Positions 23,570-36,838 of a stretch of DNA of 64,000 nucleotides are shown here, one piece after another. The DNA is taken from NCBI GenBank assembly GCA_020002185.1, contig CM034531.1:45832574-45896573 (forward strand), written 5' to 3'. Within the stretch, counting starts at the first letter, position 1, and the number at the start of each line of letters is the position of its first letter. A program made the translations under genes and the position numbers. Below the pieces are notes generated by a model, which made no database searches, was not told the origin of the DNA, and saw only the letters and a program-made list of their open reading frames with translations. Origin of the DNA: Paraescarpia echinospica (lineage: Eukaryota; Annelida; Polychaeta; Sabellida; Siboglinidae).

Positions 23570-24170
23570 GGATATTGATTGATGTCATCATCGAACTGGA
23601 ATTGAAACAAGCCATCGTTTCTCGAAGCGTGTGTGACAATACCTTCCATTAACACCATCCTGCCTGTCAGAGATGAAAGTACGGTAAGGAAGTGCATTCA
23701 AAGGTATTCCCATTTCTAAGCAGTTGAACAGCAAATAGAAGAGATTGGAAGTTATTAGCTATGCACTCAGCGACTGAGGAATATCAGAATGTGTTAGTAG
23801 TTAGTGTTACCGTTGTTGTTCTTGACTGCTTAGAAAGGGGAATACCTTTGAATGCACGAGTTTTGCGTTCCTTCTGAATACAACGCCGAATAGCCTTCGA
23901 TTTCATAACATTTCTGTCGGCTGTTTTATTGTGTATGCACACTTTGGAAAAGTCTGTGACAACAAGTCAGTTTGTTTGAAAGCAAGATCTAACAGTGGTG
24001 AAACAAGACGGTATACATGTGCTGGCGGTCGAGATCATGTTCTCTTCCGTCAGACCTCTTTGACTTCCTTACCGTACTTTCATCTTTGACAGGCAAGATG
24101 TTGTTAATGGAAGGTATTGTCACACACACTTCGAGAAACAATGGCTTGTTTCAATTCCATTTAGCCGTGT
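23570..24170. repeat. Nested inverted duplication inside the right arm
   Basis: Positions 23570-23690 are the expected reverse-complement copy of left-arm 11310-11430. The same sequence reappears in direct orientation at 24055-24170. Closer to the centre, 23692-23725 and 23828-23860 are reverse complements (TGCATTCAAAGGTATTCCC with its partner). About 200 bp of one side is deleted. A local inverted duplication centred near 23775 has therefore been superimposed on the large palindrome. Confidence 0.8.
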
Positions 24171-24249
24171 ACGTCTTAACTTCACACATGCATCACCGCC
24201 AAACGTCATGGTCATGCGACACTGATGGACTGACGTCAGCATCATGAAT

Positions 24250-27100
24250 ACATCCACCCTACATAATAATAATAATATAACTGCTATTGCGCCTAAATCC
24301 TTGGAAACCAAGCTCAGATGCGCATCAAAACAAAAGGATTGGTCAATCTCAAAATCCATAAGCAGTATCCCAGTTGTCAACAGATGGGTCAAGGCGCTAG
24401 GGAGCTACGGGGGATAAGAAAGATTGTAAAGATAAGTTTTTAAATGACGACGGAATTTTGTAATATTTTCAACCGATCTAACACTAAGAGGGAGCATATT
24501 CCAAAGAGTTCATGCAGCAACAGAAAAATCCCTAGTTACAATGTTAGTGTTGACTCTAGGGAATTAGGTAAGAACTATATGATCAAAGCTGGATAGTTTT
24601 TCCTGCAGTAGTAAACAATGAATGCAAATAAGATGGTCGCTTACTGGACAGTGCCTGGTACGTAATGGTACAGATCTTAAAAATGATACGATATCGTACA
24701 GAAAGCCAATGCAAAGACTTCAAAAGTGACACAGAGCGAGAAAAACGAGGACATCTTGTAACTACTCTTATTGGACAATTTTGGACACGCTGAAGTTTTG
24801 TAATACCATTGCTAGCGATATTATAAAGGAGGGAATTGCAATAGTCAAGTCTGCTGCTAACAAGCGCTGTTGCAATAGTTTTAGCAACAGAAAATGACAT
24901 ATACCGGCGAATACCGCGAAGATCACGAATATGACACCAGCGACATGTTTGAGACATGTGTTGTCGGATATTGAAGTTACTATCAAAGATCACTCCTAGA
25001 TTCCGCACCGAGGTTTCTGGCGTGATGTACTGATTTAAAATACGCGTAGGGAAAAAAAACATCCAGTTTGCTACGCTGCATTGGAGTACCAATAATGATC
25101 AATTCAGTTTTATTTGCATTTAATTTCAACTTGTTGTCAGTCATCCAGTGGAAGATATCTTGAAGGCAATCACTAAGTTGGTTAAGGGAGCGATTTGTAT
25201 CCGGGGTAGCCAATGAAATGTAGATCTGAGTATCATCAGCATAAAGATGATGATCCAAGTTATGTCTTTGTATAACAGAGCTTAGTGGCGTGGTGTAAAG
25301 AGTAAGAAACAAAGGCCCAAGAACAGAACCCTGGGGAACACCAAATAAAGCCGGCAGTGCAGCTGAAAAGCAGTTCCCAATCTTTATAGTTTGGTATATA
25401 TCAATTAGATATGAAGAAAACCAGCTTAGAGTTGTGCCAGATGTGCTGTACCACATTAATAAGCGTTCAATGAGAATGCTGTGATCAATCGTGTCAAAAC
25501 CAGCAGAGAGATCTAGTAAGGTAAGTGCAGTCACTTTACCATTATTAATGTTCAAGTTAATGTCATTATGAAACTTTAACTCTGTTGAATGAAACTATGT
25601 GCTGATTATGACCATTAGTTAAGACATTTATGCTAAAGTGAGGCCTTAGACGACTTGCTACAACCTTTTCTAGTATTTTGGAAATAAAGCTGAGGTTAGA
25701 AATAGGTATATAACTGTTTAGGTCTTGTTTAGGCAGATATGACTTTTTAAGTAGTGGTGTGACATGGGCGTATTTGAAAGCATCAGGAAAACAGCCAGAG
25801 CAAAGTGATGCATTTGTATAATTTGTTATAGGTCCAATTAGTGTATCGAGACATGCTTTTAGCAATAATTTTGGAAATGGATCAAGTGCACAAGATTTAT
25901 TTGGGGAGGACATAATTATTTTCCTAACTTTATCAACTGTTGCAGGTTCAAATGATACAAGTAGAGAATTTACTTGTGGAAAGTCCGCACTGACATTACT
26001 TAAATTATGACGTGGGAAAGCAGAACCAATAATACTGATGTTATTCTTAAAGTGACTAGAGAACGAATCACATAGAGACTTAATTGAGACATAATCAGGT
26101 AGCGATGTAGTAGGCCGTCTGTGTAGAATGTTATTGATGCAGTTCCATAACTGACGCGGGTTATCAGACTTACTTATGACCATATTTGTATAACAAACTG
26201 ATTTAGCTTTGGCCATTGGTCTGTTACAGAGGTGACATTGCTTAGAATAGCGCGACCTGTCTAGTGGCGAGCCCGATTTGCGCCATACACGCTCTAAATA
26301 ATGACGACGCCTTTTAGATAGTATAATTTCGGAAGTCATCCATGGAGCCGGTGGCCTTTCTGCCACACGTTTGGATTTTATAGGTGCATGTTTGTTAAGT
26401 AATGCATTGAGTACTTGACAGTACTTTTGGATCTGTGATAAGGTCGGATATAAGGATATCAGCCATTAAAGCTGCAATGTCAATCCTGTGAATGGCTCTG
26501 TAAGACACATTGTATTTCGACTCTAACGTGGTTATAGAAATATTAACATTAGCGATGACAGTATGGTGGTCTGATAACCCATCTGAAACAGTAGGTGCTT
26601 GGATATTATTACAAGTTGAATGGGTTATCAAGAGGTCAAGCCAATGGCTACGTATATGTGTCGAAAAGGTAACATGTTGTTTCAAATCAAATTATGCCAG
26701 AATTTCATCAAACGTAGTTGTAGTTGTAGAAAGTATATCCAAATGTAGATTAAAATCACCAAGAATGTAAAATTCTGAATGAATAATTGCCAGATTTTCC
26801 AATATATCCTGAAAGTCTTCAAAGAAATTTTCCGGATGTCCTGGAGGGCGATAGAAATTAATCAATCACAAAGTGAGGCTGTCTTATCTCGTACAGATCG
26901 AAAGATCGATATAACAAACATGAAGACACGGCAGGCTATACAAAATTAAAATATAATTATGTATTCTAGTGTGATTGGGAAAAAGCACATTAAAATTATT
27001 AGATGTCAATGGTTTGCATAAAACAAAATCTTTATCCCTTACAGCAACAGAGCAAGACAAGCAGAAAACACCTAAAATGAATAATGGTGACATAATTATG
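24250..27100 (-). mobile_element. L2/CR1-like LINE with endonuclease and RT, right arm only
   Basis: Minus-strand order: endonuclease pieces from about 27090 down to 26395, including 'FYRPPG' and 'GDFNLHLD' around 26730-26860 and 'SDHHTVIA' near 26570; a linker and RT approach (26366-25566); the RT core (25555-24983) with 'LLDLSAGFDTIDH', 'GVPQGSVLGPLF' and an intact Y-A-D-D; the thumb (25092-24583) with 'SRLDYCNSLLYN' and 'LHWLSVRYR'. It is more complete than the copy at 15891-18055 but has several frameshifts. The tail is an (ATT)n-like run at 24261-24275. The left arm has no such sequence at the matching place. The segment 27110-27300 is also unmatched and may be its 5' region. Confidence 0.88.
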
Positions 27101-27109
27101 TTAGACTGT

Positions 27110-28449
27110 TAGCATATTCAGTAGAAATTAACATACCAAGACCATATAATTATATATCATATGTATACTAAATAGTAAACAATGTTAAGCCCAGAGCTAA
27201 GGCTAAGGCGTAAGGCAAAAACTAAATTATATTTACAAGAGTTTAAATTTTAACAATAAAGCCTACTTTATTTAAGTATAAAATGTTGAACCGGGGTCAA
27301 CTCCGGTAACTAAATTAAGACTTACAAGCCTATTAACGGAGGGAGAACTATTGATATTTATTAAAATTCACTCAGCCGTAGCCTTAGATAGACAGAAACT
27401 GACTGCAAAGTTAATCACTCAATGACAATGACAATGGCAATGCTTTATAGTTATAGTTCACAACACAACTGTACCATGATTCCGTTTTAAATACCATTTT
27501 ATTGTAATAATATAAAATGTCAATAATAATATAAAAGGTCAATAAAAATCCCACAGGCAGCATGTTTTGTAACTTAATTAGTGTAATAGTTACAAAGGAC
27601 AACATTAAAAAAACTAAACATTGCAAAAAACCGTACAGCGACGGTACCCTGTTACTAACGTGGAACAGACGTAGTGACTTACAACGACACCACATTATTC
27701 ATCTAATATTATTAAATTCACTGTTCACACCTGTGGGAAAAAATAGACATAATCTAGCATCTAGTACTGACATTTTGTGTGTGTTACGTAATCGTTTTGT
27801 ATTAATGCGCCTCTGAGCTAGGTTTTCCACGTCTTTTGACAAAGAAGTGTACACTGTACTCACGGAAACAAGGTGCAATATACGATGCTTTTTCATTTGA
27901 TCCATAATATATATATATATATCAAATAATACAACATTTTGTGGTTACTACACATGCTGAATCAAGATGGTACTTCATATAATTTTAGTTGTTTCCAACA
28001 CTCGACAAAGGTCTGCTAGCAACAGACAGGTCGTTGTGGTTACTACAATGCGGTCTTATGAAGTCTCACCAAATTCGTCATCGTTATAAGAAAGTTAATC
28101 TCGAACACGTCATTGGAGTACACCCATTACACGCAGTAATGTCAAAGCAGAGTCAATTGTGCTACATGCACGTCACGCTAGCAGAAGAAAAGCAGACTGG
28201 GAAAAGCACATTTAAAGAACGAAACGAGAGGAGATGAGCATAATATTGGTTATAGACATATTGTCGTGTATGTCAACACAATTCATGTGAACTGACGAAA
28301 CATCACATTACATCGTCAAGACAAACAACGACAGGGACATGTCGTCCTAAATGGTTCGTTCACGTGTACGATGAAGGCGACTGGAGTAACATTACTATGA
28401 TAATCCAAACTACGGTGTCCAATTGTTAGAGCTAGGTTTCGTATTGTTT
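27110..28449. other. Right-arm segment, no gene; partly unmatched in left arm
   Basis: 27300-27765 and 28355-28449 mirror left-arm 10550-10975 and 10450-10540. The ~580 bp between them (27775-28355) have no left counterpart, no TIR and no recognised coding. Short ORFs here have no motif. Confidence 0.55.
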
Positions 28450-31270
28450 AGGGTAAGGAGGGTAAGGGATAGTACCTCACGGTGAATGAAAGCCACGTCC
28501 CACACAGGAAGGTCAGGATCCTATTTGGTCCCCCTCCTTGTCTAGCTCACATATGGCTCCTTGTGTCTGCATGTGTACGGCAGCGCCACACCCCTGGCAA
28601 CGGCTTTGGCTGGCCGGCCAAACTATGTGAGTGCCTTTCAGAAGGGTTGTCCCCCTTGTTAGTACACACATCTGTCGGCGGAATAGGCGGAAGAATCTCC
28701 AGAGGTCCACGGCTATGAAGGCAAGAGATGGAAATGCCCGGTGTCGGGTCAAGGGCTCATCAGGAATGTAGAATGATAAGCGCCCAGAACCCTCCAGAAA
28801 ACAATGGCAAACTACTGGAATGTACACTGCCAAAACCCAGATGAAACCATGATGGCAAAAATAATGGATATGGGAGTCGGTGGTGAGTCTCCCAAGCTAG
28901 AAGAGTCCATAACGGCTATTGGGGAAGCAATCGGGAGTATTACTCAAGCTCGACTGTGCGGAAAAGGGAAAGAAGTTCAGCTGATGGCTAAAAATCAAAA
29001 CGAGAATAGCAACTTGGAATGTCGGCACCATGGCGGCTAGAAATGGACAATGTAATAGAAGAAGCGAAACAAAACAATATAAGTGTTCTAGGAATAGCAG
29101 AACACCGATGCAGGGAAATTCATATACTCCGGACAAGCAAAGGCAGGACAAGGAGGCGTAGCAATATATCTGAGTAAACAAATAGCAAATACAGTACTTG
29201 TGTACAAACCAGTAAATGACATAATTATGAGCATATGGTTACAGGAAAAATTGAAGAATATCAAAATAATACGAGTCTATGCACGGACATCAACAACAGA
29301 AGAGGAAGAAATAGAAGCTTTTAACACTATTTTGCAAGATGACATAGACGAATCCAAGAAATCGGACATCACCATTGTCATGGACGGTTTTAACGTCAAA
29401 GAAGGACAAAGACAAGACGATATTGAACGCGGAACAATTGGGAAATAAACGAAAGGGGAGAAGGAATATCGCTAATAACCTCACAATCATAAATACCAAT
29501 TTCTCAAATCACCTTAGAAGAATCTATACGTGGACATCGCTAGATGGAAGTACTAGAAATCAAAGACTACATCATGATACAAAAGAGATGGATATCAGCA
29601 GTAAGATGCGCAAGAACACTACCAGGAGCACACTGTGGATCTGATCATGAACCACTGATGGCAGAGGTGAAATTTAAGTTAAAAGTGAAAAAGGAGCGAC
29701 AACAACACAGAGATATGATGTAGACAATCTGACAAACCAATACACAGTGTCTGTGAAGAATCGATTTACAACTTTACTGACAATGAAGAGAAAAAACCCA
29801 GAAGAAATCAAATGATATCAAGACAATTTTCCGAGAAGAAGCGGAAAAATACCTACGGAAGACAGTGAGAGATGAAACACCAACCCTGGTCAGTGTAGAG
29901 ATCTTAAAGAAAATAGCAGAAAGGAAAGAGCTTAAATAACGCAAAAACGAGGAAACAATCCGATTAAGATATACTGAGATGAACAAATTAATAAAAAAAG
30001 CTATACAAAACGGGCAAACAAAAGTAAGTAGAAGCCAAGTGTAAGAAAATAGAAGATTGTAAGGCAGAAAACCGAAACCAAGAAATGTTTAAAGAAATAA
30101 AGAACATGACAGCCCAGACTCGGTGTCATCAAATATATAAAAAATTGGAAGATTCTGACTGATGCAAAAGACACAGCCAAAAGATGGAAAGAATATTGTG
30201 AAAGTATGTACGCACGAGATGGAGATAACAACGACCCCCTGATATGGAAAACGAAGACCGAGACGAGGACGATCTCGAACCAGTAAGATAAATTGTAAAT
30301 GTAAGTGAGCAGTACACAGGCATGCTTAAAAATAGAGGCACAATGGACCACATATTCAATCTGAGAATGTTGATTCAGAAATTCATACAGATAAATAATG
30401 ATCTAAGAATATGCTTCATCGACTATTCCAAGGCTTTCGACTATGTGAATCATCAGATGATGTGGAAAACGCTCAATGATATGAACTTCCACCCAAAAAT
30501 AATCGCCCACGCAGACGATACCGCACTCCTGTCCACTACAACAATCGGCTAAGAAACCTAATCATGTATGTAAAAGAACATAGTGAGAAAAAGGGCTTGT
30601 TACTTAATGTGAAGAAAACAAAGTTCATGGACACTGAAAGATTCATTGGAAAAATAGAAATAGCAATCAACGGGAAGCAAGTTGAAAAAGTGAACCACTA
30701 CGAATACCTTGGAGATATACTACAAGGAGATGGCAAGACATTATCAGAGATCAGAAGAAGAATAGCCATAGCAACGAGGTAACTAAATAATCTCAAAAAT
30801 GTATGGAAAGGCCAAAACATACCAACAAAGATAAGAATTTTAAAAACTTGCGTTTTCCCAACAGTCTATACGGGAGCGAAACAGTGAACAAAGAAGACAC
30901 GAGAAGAATATAATCGTTTGAGGTGAAATGTTACTGAAAAGTCCTGAGAGTGCCATGGATAACAAAAACAACCAACGCAGAGATCCTTAAAAAATTAGAC
31001 AGAAAGAACTGCCAACTAGAGAATAAAATAAAAGGACTAAAACTGAGATATTTTGGCCACATCAAGATACACAATTCCTTAGAGAAAACAATCCCATAAA
31101 GCAAAGTGGAGGGAAAGAGAGGAAGGGGAAGACCAAGGAGAAGATGGGAGCAGGTCATCACCGATTGGTTGGAAGACAACAAAGTGAGAGCAGGGAGACG
31201 ACCGGCAGACAGAGCAGCAGATCATCCGGGCAGCTACGCCTCGCAGAGATATGCTGAACTTAAGAAGAAG
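28450..31270 (+). mobile_element. RTE-like LINE, right arm only, decayed
   Basis: The plus strand shows endonuclease pieces: 'GQGGVAIYLSK' near 29145, then 'IRVYARTSTTEEEEIEAF' and 'DITIVMDGFNVKEG' at 29200-29448, where the catalytic G-D-F-N has become D-G-F-N. An RT core follows at 30322-30552 ('CFIDYSKAFDYVNH', then H-A-D-D), then a thumb at 30564-30782 ('KVNHYEYLGDILQGDG') and a C-terminal tail at 31106-31260 with 'KRGRGRPRRRWE'. Frames are broken and part of the RT is deleted between 'FHPKI' and the Asp-Asp box. It ends in an AAGAAGAAG tail at 31262-31272, next to left-arm-matching sequence. The limits come from comparison with left-arm 10430-10460. The same tail type ends the LINE at 43655-47092. 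Confidence 0.85.
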
Positions 31271-31427
31271 ACAATCGTGTCTGGGTCGAGTATTATACAT
31301 GTAACTCTCACATACAGAGCAGCAAAGGGTGTCCAAAATGTATGTTTTCTTGTAAAAACCGATTTAAAAGGTTGTAGAGACACAAAACTTTATGTAGATG
31401 TATTGAGTTATGTGTATTGACATAAGG

Positions 31428-31735
31428 GGATCGTTTCAAAAACATTCTTGTGAGATCACAAACACGATTGTTCTCTTTAGAATCGATTCCTCTACTTCAC
31501 AATGATCTTGTAAATTGAAAACTGTCAACATCAGGACGTGCCACCCGGGACTGCTTCGCCGGTATGTCACGGACACAGTGTCGTCGCTGCTACGGCAACG
31601 ATTTTTTTTATTTTGAAAAGAGACTTGGACAATCATTTCTGTTTAAAGATGAATGTTCTGACGAGCTCATTGTTTTAGTGAAAGGAGCTCCTGTGTTTAT
31701 TAATATCTAAAGTAGGATTGGCCAAACCTGATGAA
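31428..31735. other. 308-bp insertion of unknown type, right arm only
   Basis: Left-arm homology (TGACATAAG then TGTACACGTTACAGG) is interrupted here. I see no TIR or clear target duplication. A piece resembling the dispersed TGTGATCTCACAAG repeat (41520, 51610) lies near its start. Confidence 0.6.
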
Positions 31736-32660
31736 GTGAACACGTTACAGGATGGACAATTTCACCGTTCAGTCATTCGTTTGACACTAAGTTTGTGATT
31801 ATTTCATAATAAACCGCATACTAATTACTGACCAGAGATTCCACTAAACGTACAAGCAACAACAACACAAATACACACTCACATTCTCATAATGATTGAT
31901 ATACATTTATACTGATAACATATTTTTCCGCATACAGCTGGCCGGGTTGGCTGCGAAGACGTAATAACAATCACTGCAGGCTGTTCGCATTTGCTGCACA
32001 CAAATAACCACAGCCAGATGCTATAATTGCAAGTTTCCATTGATACAATTAATACTGTACAGCGGCGAAATACAAATGGTGCATGTTTGCGTAAATATCG
32101 AACAAACACAACAAAGGTGAGATGTAATTAATGCAAATATATGAAGATAACATAGCTCGGTAGTTCATCGTAGATTTATGTCGATACTGCAGTTAAACAA
32201 TGGAGACGAGATGCAACTACTGCATGTGTTTGGTGATACGATATAATAAAAAACAAACGGCTAAATGCAAACGATTCATGTTTTCGGGTATATTATTCAT
32301 CAGAAACAAATGTGACATAAATCACTGCACAGGCCTTCGTAAATAATTAAATAAACATCGCACCAGCGAAGTATATTCATAGCATCAATTCGTAAATAAA
32401 CAAAAAACCTAACAACGGCTGGAGGCATCATCGCCGGATTTCATTAACAGTATACAACCATAATAACCGCGACATGCAGACATTTATGGATTTCACAAAT
32501 ACTGAAATTATGTCTCCCAATTCCTGCAAACTAACAAGGTAAGATGTGAAACCATTAGTACGCATATATACAAGTACATACATTAAACTATCTAATGCTA
32601 ATGCGAAAATTCCAATTCTATCATTCGTCTCATGCAATGATATAGCAACACATTGCGATT

Positions 32661-33788
32661 TCACGAACTAATTCGAGGCCACCTAAACAACATCGCCAGT
32701 CCCTTCTTGAAAGCGTCGTAATTGGCGATGTAGATTATCGGATTGATGCAACAGTTGATAAACACCATAACTTCCGTGGCCTGGTTCACATTGCCGAATG
32801 AAGAATTTTACCCACCATAAATAGGGTAATATAAGTCTTATTAAGCCCCCAGCAGATGACGTAACAAACCGTGACAATCGCCAATGTTTTGATGACGTTT
32901 CTCTTCGCTTTCATGTTATGACGTTGACAGGAGTCTTGATGCACCAATACAGCTTTGAAAGCTGTTGTTCAAAACGATTTCTCCTGGAATGCACTGCTTT
33001 CAGCAGATGTTGACGTCAATTGATGCGTGCTTAGTGAAGTGCATGTGAGGACTGTCTCACGTGATTTTATGGATGTTCCCATGTCTGTTGTGTCCAATTC
33101 CAAGGGTGCCAATACGGTTAGACGCATGCGCAATGTTGTTAGGATTTTGACGTACCAAAATTAATGTAAGAGAATAGGCAGTAACGTACTAATGAAGACT
33201 TGCCACACTCCGACTCCGAATGCGATCTCACGCGATGGCCAGAAATATGAAACGAAGCACCGGCCGTTCATTAGACCAGTTGTTGGGATCACGAAAGACG
33301 CTATAAATACAATGCCAAACGACCATATGAAGACGACAGATACGGTCGCTTTAGTCTTCGTGAATGACACTTTATGCCACATTGGGTGGACTATGGCCAT
33401 GTAGCGATCAAAGGAGATCGCCATCAGGTTGTACGTCGAAGAAGTCATCAGTCCCCACAACAGAATCTGCGAGCTGTGACAGCTTACAAAATAAGTCGTC
33501 CTTGAATACTTCTTGTTGGTGATTCGGATATTGTATTTACCACGGTAAGTAAAGCTGACACAACGGCATCAATAAAGCTTTGATTGATGATGTAGACAGC
33601 ATTTACCTGCTGAAAGAGTTTCGTGTAATGACCACAAGTACGCTTCCCACGAGACCTGTCACTCCGATGACAACTTTGATCGCTGCCATGAACGGTAACA
33701 CTGGTAAAGATTGGAATGCAACTGGACTTGTCTCGTTTTGCAGATCCGTACCGATTTCCGCTGACTTAGTAGTGACGTCCTCTTCCAT
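32661..33788 (-). pseudogene. GPCR B: pseudogene mirror copy of GPCR A
   Basis: The start codon (33788) and N-terminus align with GPCR A, with matching glycosylation sites. A 13-bp deletion at the end of TM1 (near 33630) shifts the frame, and further indels follow in the TM2-TM3 region near 33470-33540. The middle (33460-33161) keeps A's frame: DRY is intact and the segment through TM5 differs by 10 of about 215 bases. Stops and indels then recur at the TM5/ICL3 junction, in ICL3 and after TM6; CWVP has become CWGL. The stop at 32661-32663 aligns with A's stop. The receptor cannot be made from this copy. Confidence 0.92.
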
Positions 33789-33867
33789 TGTGCTGTCTCA
33801 TATCAAGGAGTGCATGCATACACCATTGACAGAACCTTATTTATATGTACATACATCTCATAAAATG

Positions 33868-33890
33868 ATTGGCTTATAAGATGGGCCAAG
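33868..33890 (-). promoter_or_regulatory. Decayed ATTGG/CCAAT pair upstream of GPCR B
   Basis: On the plus strand it reads ATTGG at 33868-33872 and CCAAG at 33886-33890, the mirror of the GPCR A pair with one box mutated and the same 18-bp spacing. It lies 80 bp from the B start. Confidence 0.55.
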
Positions 33891-34067
33891 CACATTGTCT
33901 TCGCGCAATTTCACACAAAAAAGATCACTTAGTACTGTTTTAACGCCATAATAATTGTATAATTGTATGTATATATAATAATTGTAATTATAAGTAATCT
34001 AACAGGATTAGTTATTATAATTATGTATGTCGTTATATAAATTTAATGATCTGTTGACACGCAAACA

Positions 34068-34415
<348 letters not shown>

Positions 34416-36838
34416 GCAACTTTAACACGCGGGGAATATCAAACTGGTACAACTCTGCTAAACGTTAAAATACCTTTTGGAATTGCACATGTACAATGCA
34501 TTGGAAGGTGATGTGCCATATTACGTTATTGTTCCTGTCTGTTTTGTTATGATGAGTGGATTAACTGTGTATTATGTGTCCTTTACGTTTGGCCGGGATG
34601 GTGAATCACTTTGTATGAACTTAATATCCAACTCTCTCTCTGGCGTACTCTTGGCATACTTGTAGATATAGCCTATCGTCATACATCAGTTTGTTTAATG
34701 CTGTTGATACAAAACGCCAGCAGGCGTGTTCATATTCAGCTTCCGTAATGCCGCAGTGATTCCTGGAAGGTACGCGACCTAAACAAAGACATAAGTCAAA
34801 GTCACGAAAGCTATGATCATCTGACACCGAGTGACTGATTGCAACACCTGCAGTTGTACTAGCGTGCGTTGCGTTGAGGCAATACCTATTTCAATACGCA
34901 TCCATTGCGTTTTGCATCTATTTACCTTACCGACGTGAAATTATATAATATTATGCTTTGTAGAAGTGCACCGTTTCGGATACTTCAAGGCGTGCCTCGG
35001 AACTGCAAAGCATTAGCTGTAAGCCAGTCCTTATCATAGTTTCTACCTAGATGCATCCTTGGCGGATGGCTTCTCGATACATCAGCTCTTCGTAATGTAT
35101 TAACGCGAGCCAAGGAGTGACATGTGGCTTCGAGCGGTTTTCGTCATCATTGGTCGGCCGGGGCCATAGCACTATTGTGTTGCGATAGCAGTGACCAACT
35201 AGTTGTAGAAGCCTTATGTGAATCTTGCTTTGTGAATCTGTCCACATCCCCATAAAATTTGTCTTTGGTGGTGCTACTTTGAGGGTTCTTATTTTTGTTT
35301 TCCATACATGGTCTACCTTGTTAGGTGCTTGTTAGGCTAGGGCAATGAGTCGGTGAGTGTACCACTTTGTTACACATGTTAGTCAAATACAGGTATGTCG
35401 CTAGATAAATATAACTTTATTCCACACGTGAGCTACGTACATACATGTTGCTAGGAAAATTAGCTTCACTACACACGTGAGCCAAATACAGAGATGTTGC
35501 TATAGAAATATAACACTATTACATATGTGAACCACATAGAGACAAGTTGCTAAATAAATATAAATTTGGTACACATGTGGCTAAGTACAGAGATGATGGC
35601 TACATATCACTAGTATTGTTTTTATTTTTTAAATGTCATATAAAATTAATGTGGCAACGCATATCGCTACTTCCAAACATTCACCCGCATCGACGCATAC
35701 ATGCATTCATTCTTTCCAAGCACCATCAAATCATGGAACAAATGCACACAACAGCTACTTAGCAAACAATCATTGGACTCATTTAGAAAGCATATATTCT
35801 CCATGCCTGCCTAAAGTAATTCATCTATGCTCACGAAGCTATAGGCGCACCGAATATAGGGTCTTCTAATCTGCCTAAACTTCACAAAAATAACCAAAAT
35901 ACCCAAACCAGCGCTATACCACCCGCTATTTACGATGTTCCACCAAAGCTCAACAATATTTAGCCACATACGTGTGGCTGATAAGTTTCTGGGCTGAACA
36001 TAAGAAGAATAAGAAAATAATGTATGTAGGATTTTGAAAGGAGACTGGGAACAACTTAGACTTCATCGACGGACTGTGGGGAATGTTGTCGAATTTAGTT
36101 ATGTGCATACATATCAAAAGCACAAAGACACACACATTCAACCAACCAACCAACCAACCAACCAAACATAACGCAAACAAACAAACGAACAAAAATTAAC
36201 ATACGAACGAATAAACAAACAAATTATGTTGCTGTTTTTCTTTTCTTTAGCTGTTTTCTTTTTGTTATTTTGTTCAAGATGTACCATGAATGATATCATG
36301 TATTGCATATGAAAATCAGCCATGGAACAAATGCACGCGGCTTAACACCCCTCATCATAGGAACTAAGATGATGTATGCATACTACGTAAAATCGAATGT
36401 ATTGTATCATAATTTCTATAGTAAGCCATCATCATCTTCACAAACATGTAAGCTTACACAACCGAACGTAAGCACGCACGCACATGCACACAAATTATGT
36501 CACTGTACATTCGGTAGGTGTCGCTACCAAATACATAAGACGCTTATCGGTCATCCACTAGCCGTCGTGAACTCACTGTGATTTAAATAAGTTCAATTAC
36601 ATTTTATAGTTAGCTTAAATGGTGTTGTTTCGAGACTGACTGCGAAAACACCAAATGTAGCGCCTAACTGCAAAACCTTTATCAAATATAATCAATGTTT
36701 ATGTTAGGAATGAAACGACTAAGTTACGAAACAGTTGGGCGTTCGTTTGTTCAACAATTATAATTCCATTTATATTGGATTTCTTTTGTAATACAAAATA
36801 AATATTATACATTTTCAGTCATTTTGTCGAGAGCGCGT

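Noticed and set aside
27290..27320. tRNA-like GGTTCAA box on the minus strand
   Set aside because: GTTGAACCGGGGTCAAC is a short near-palindrome; no matching A box or cloverleaf stems are visible around it.
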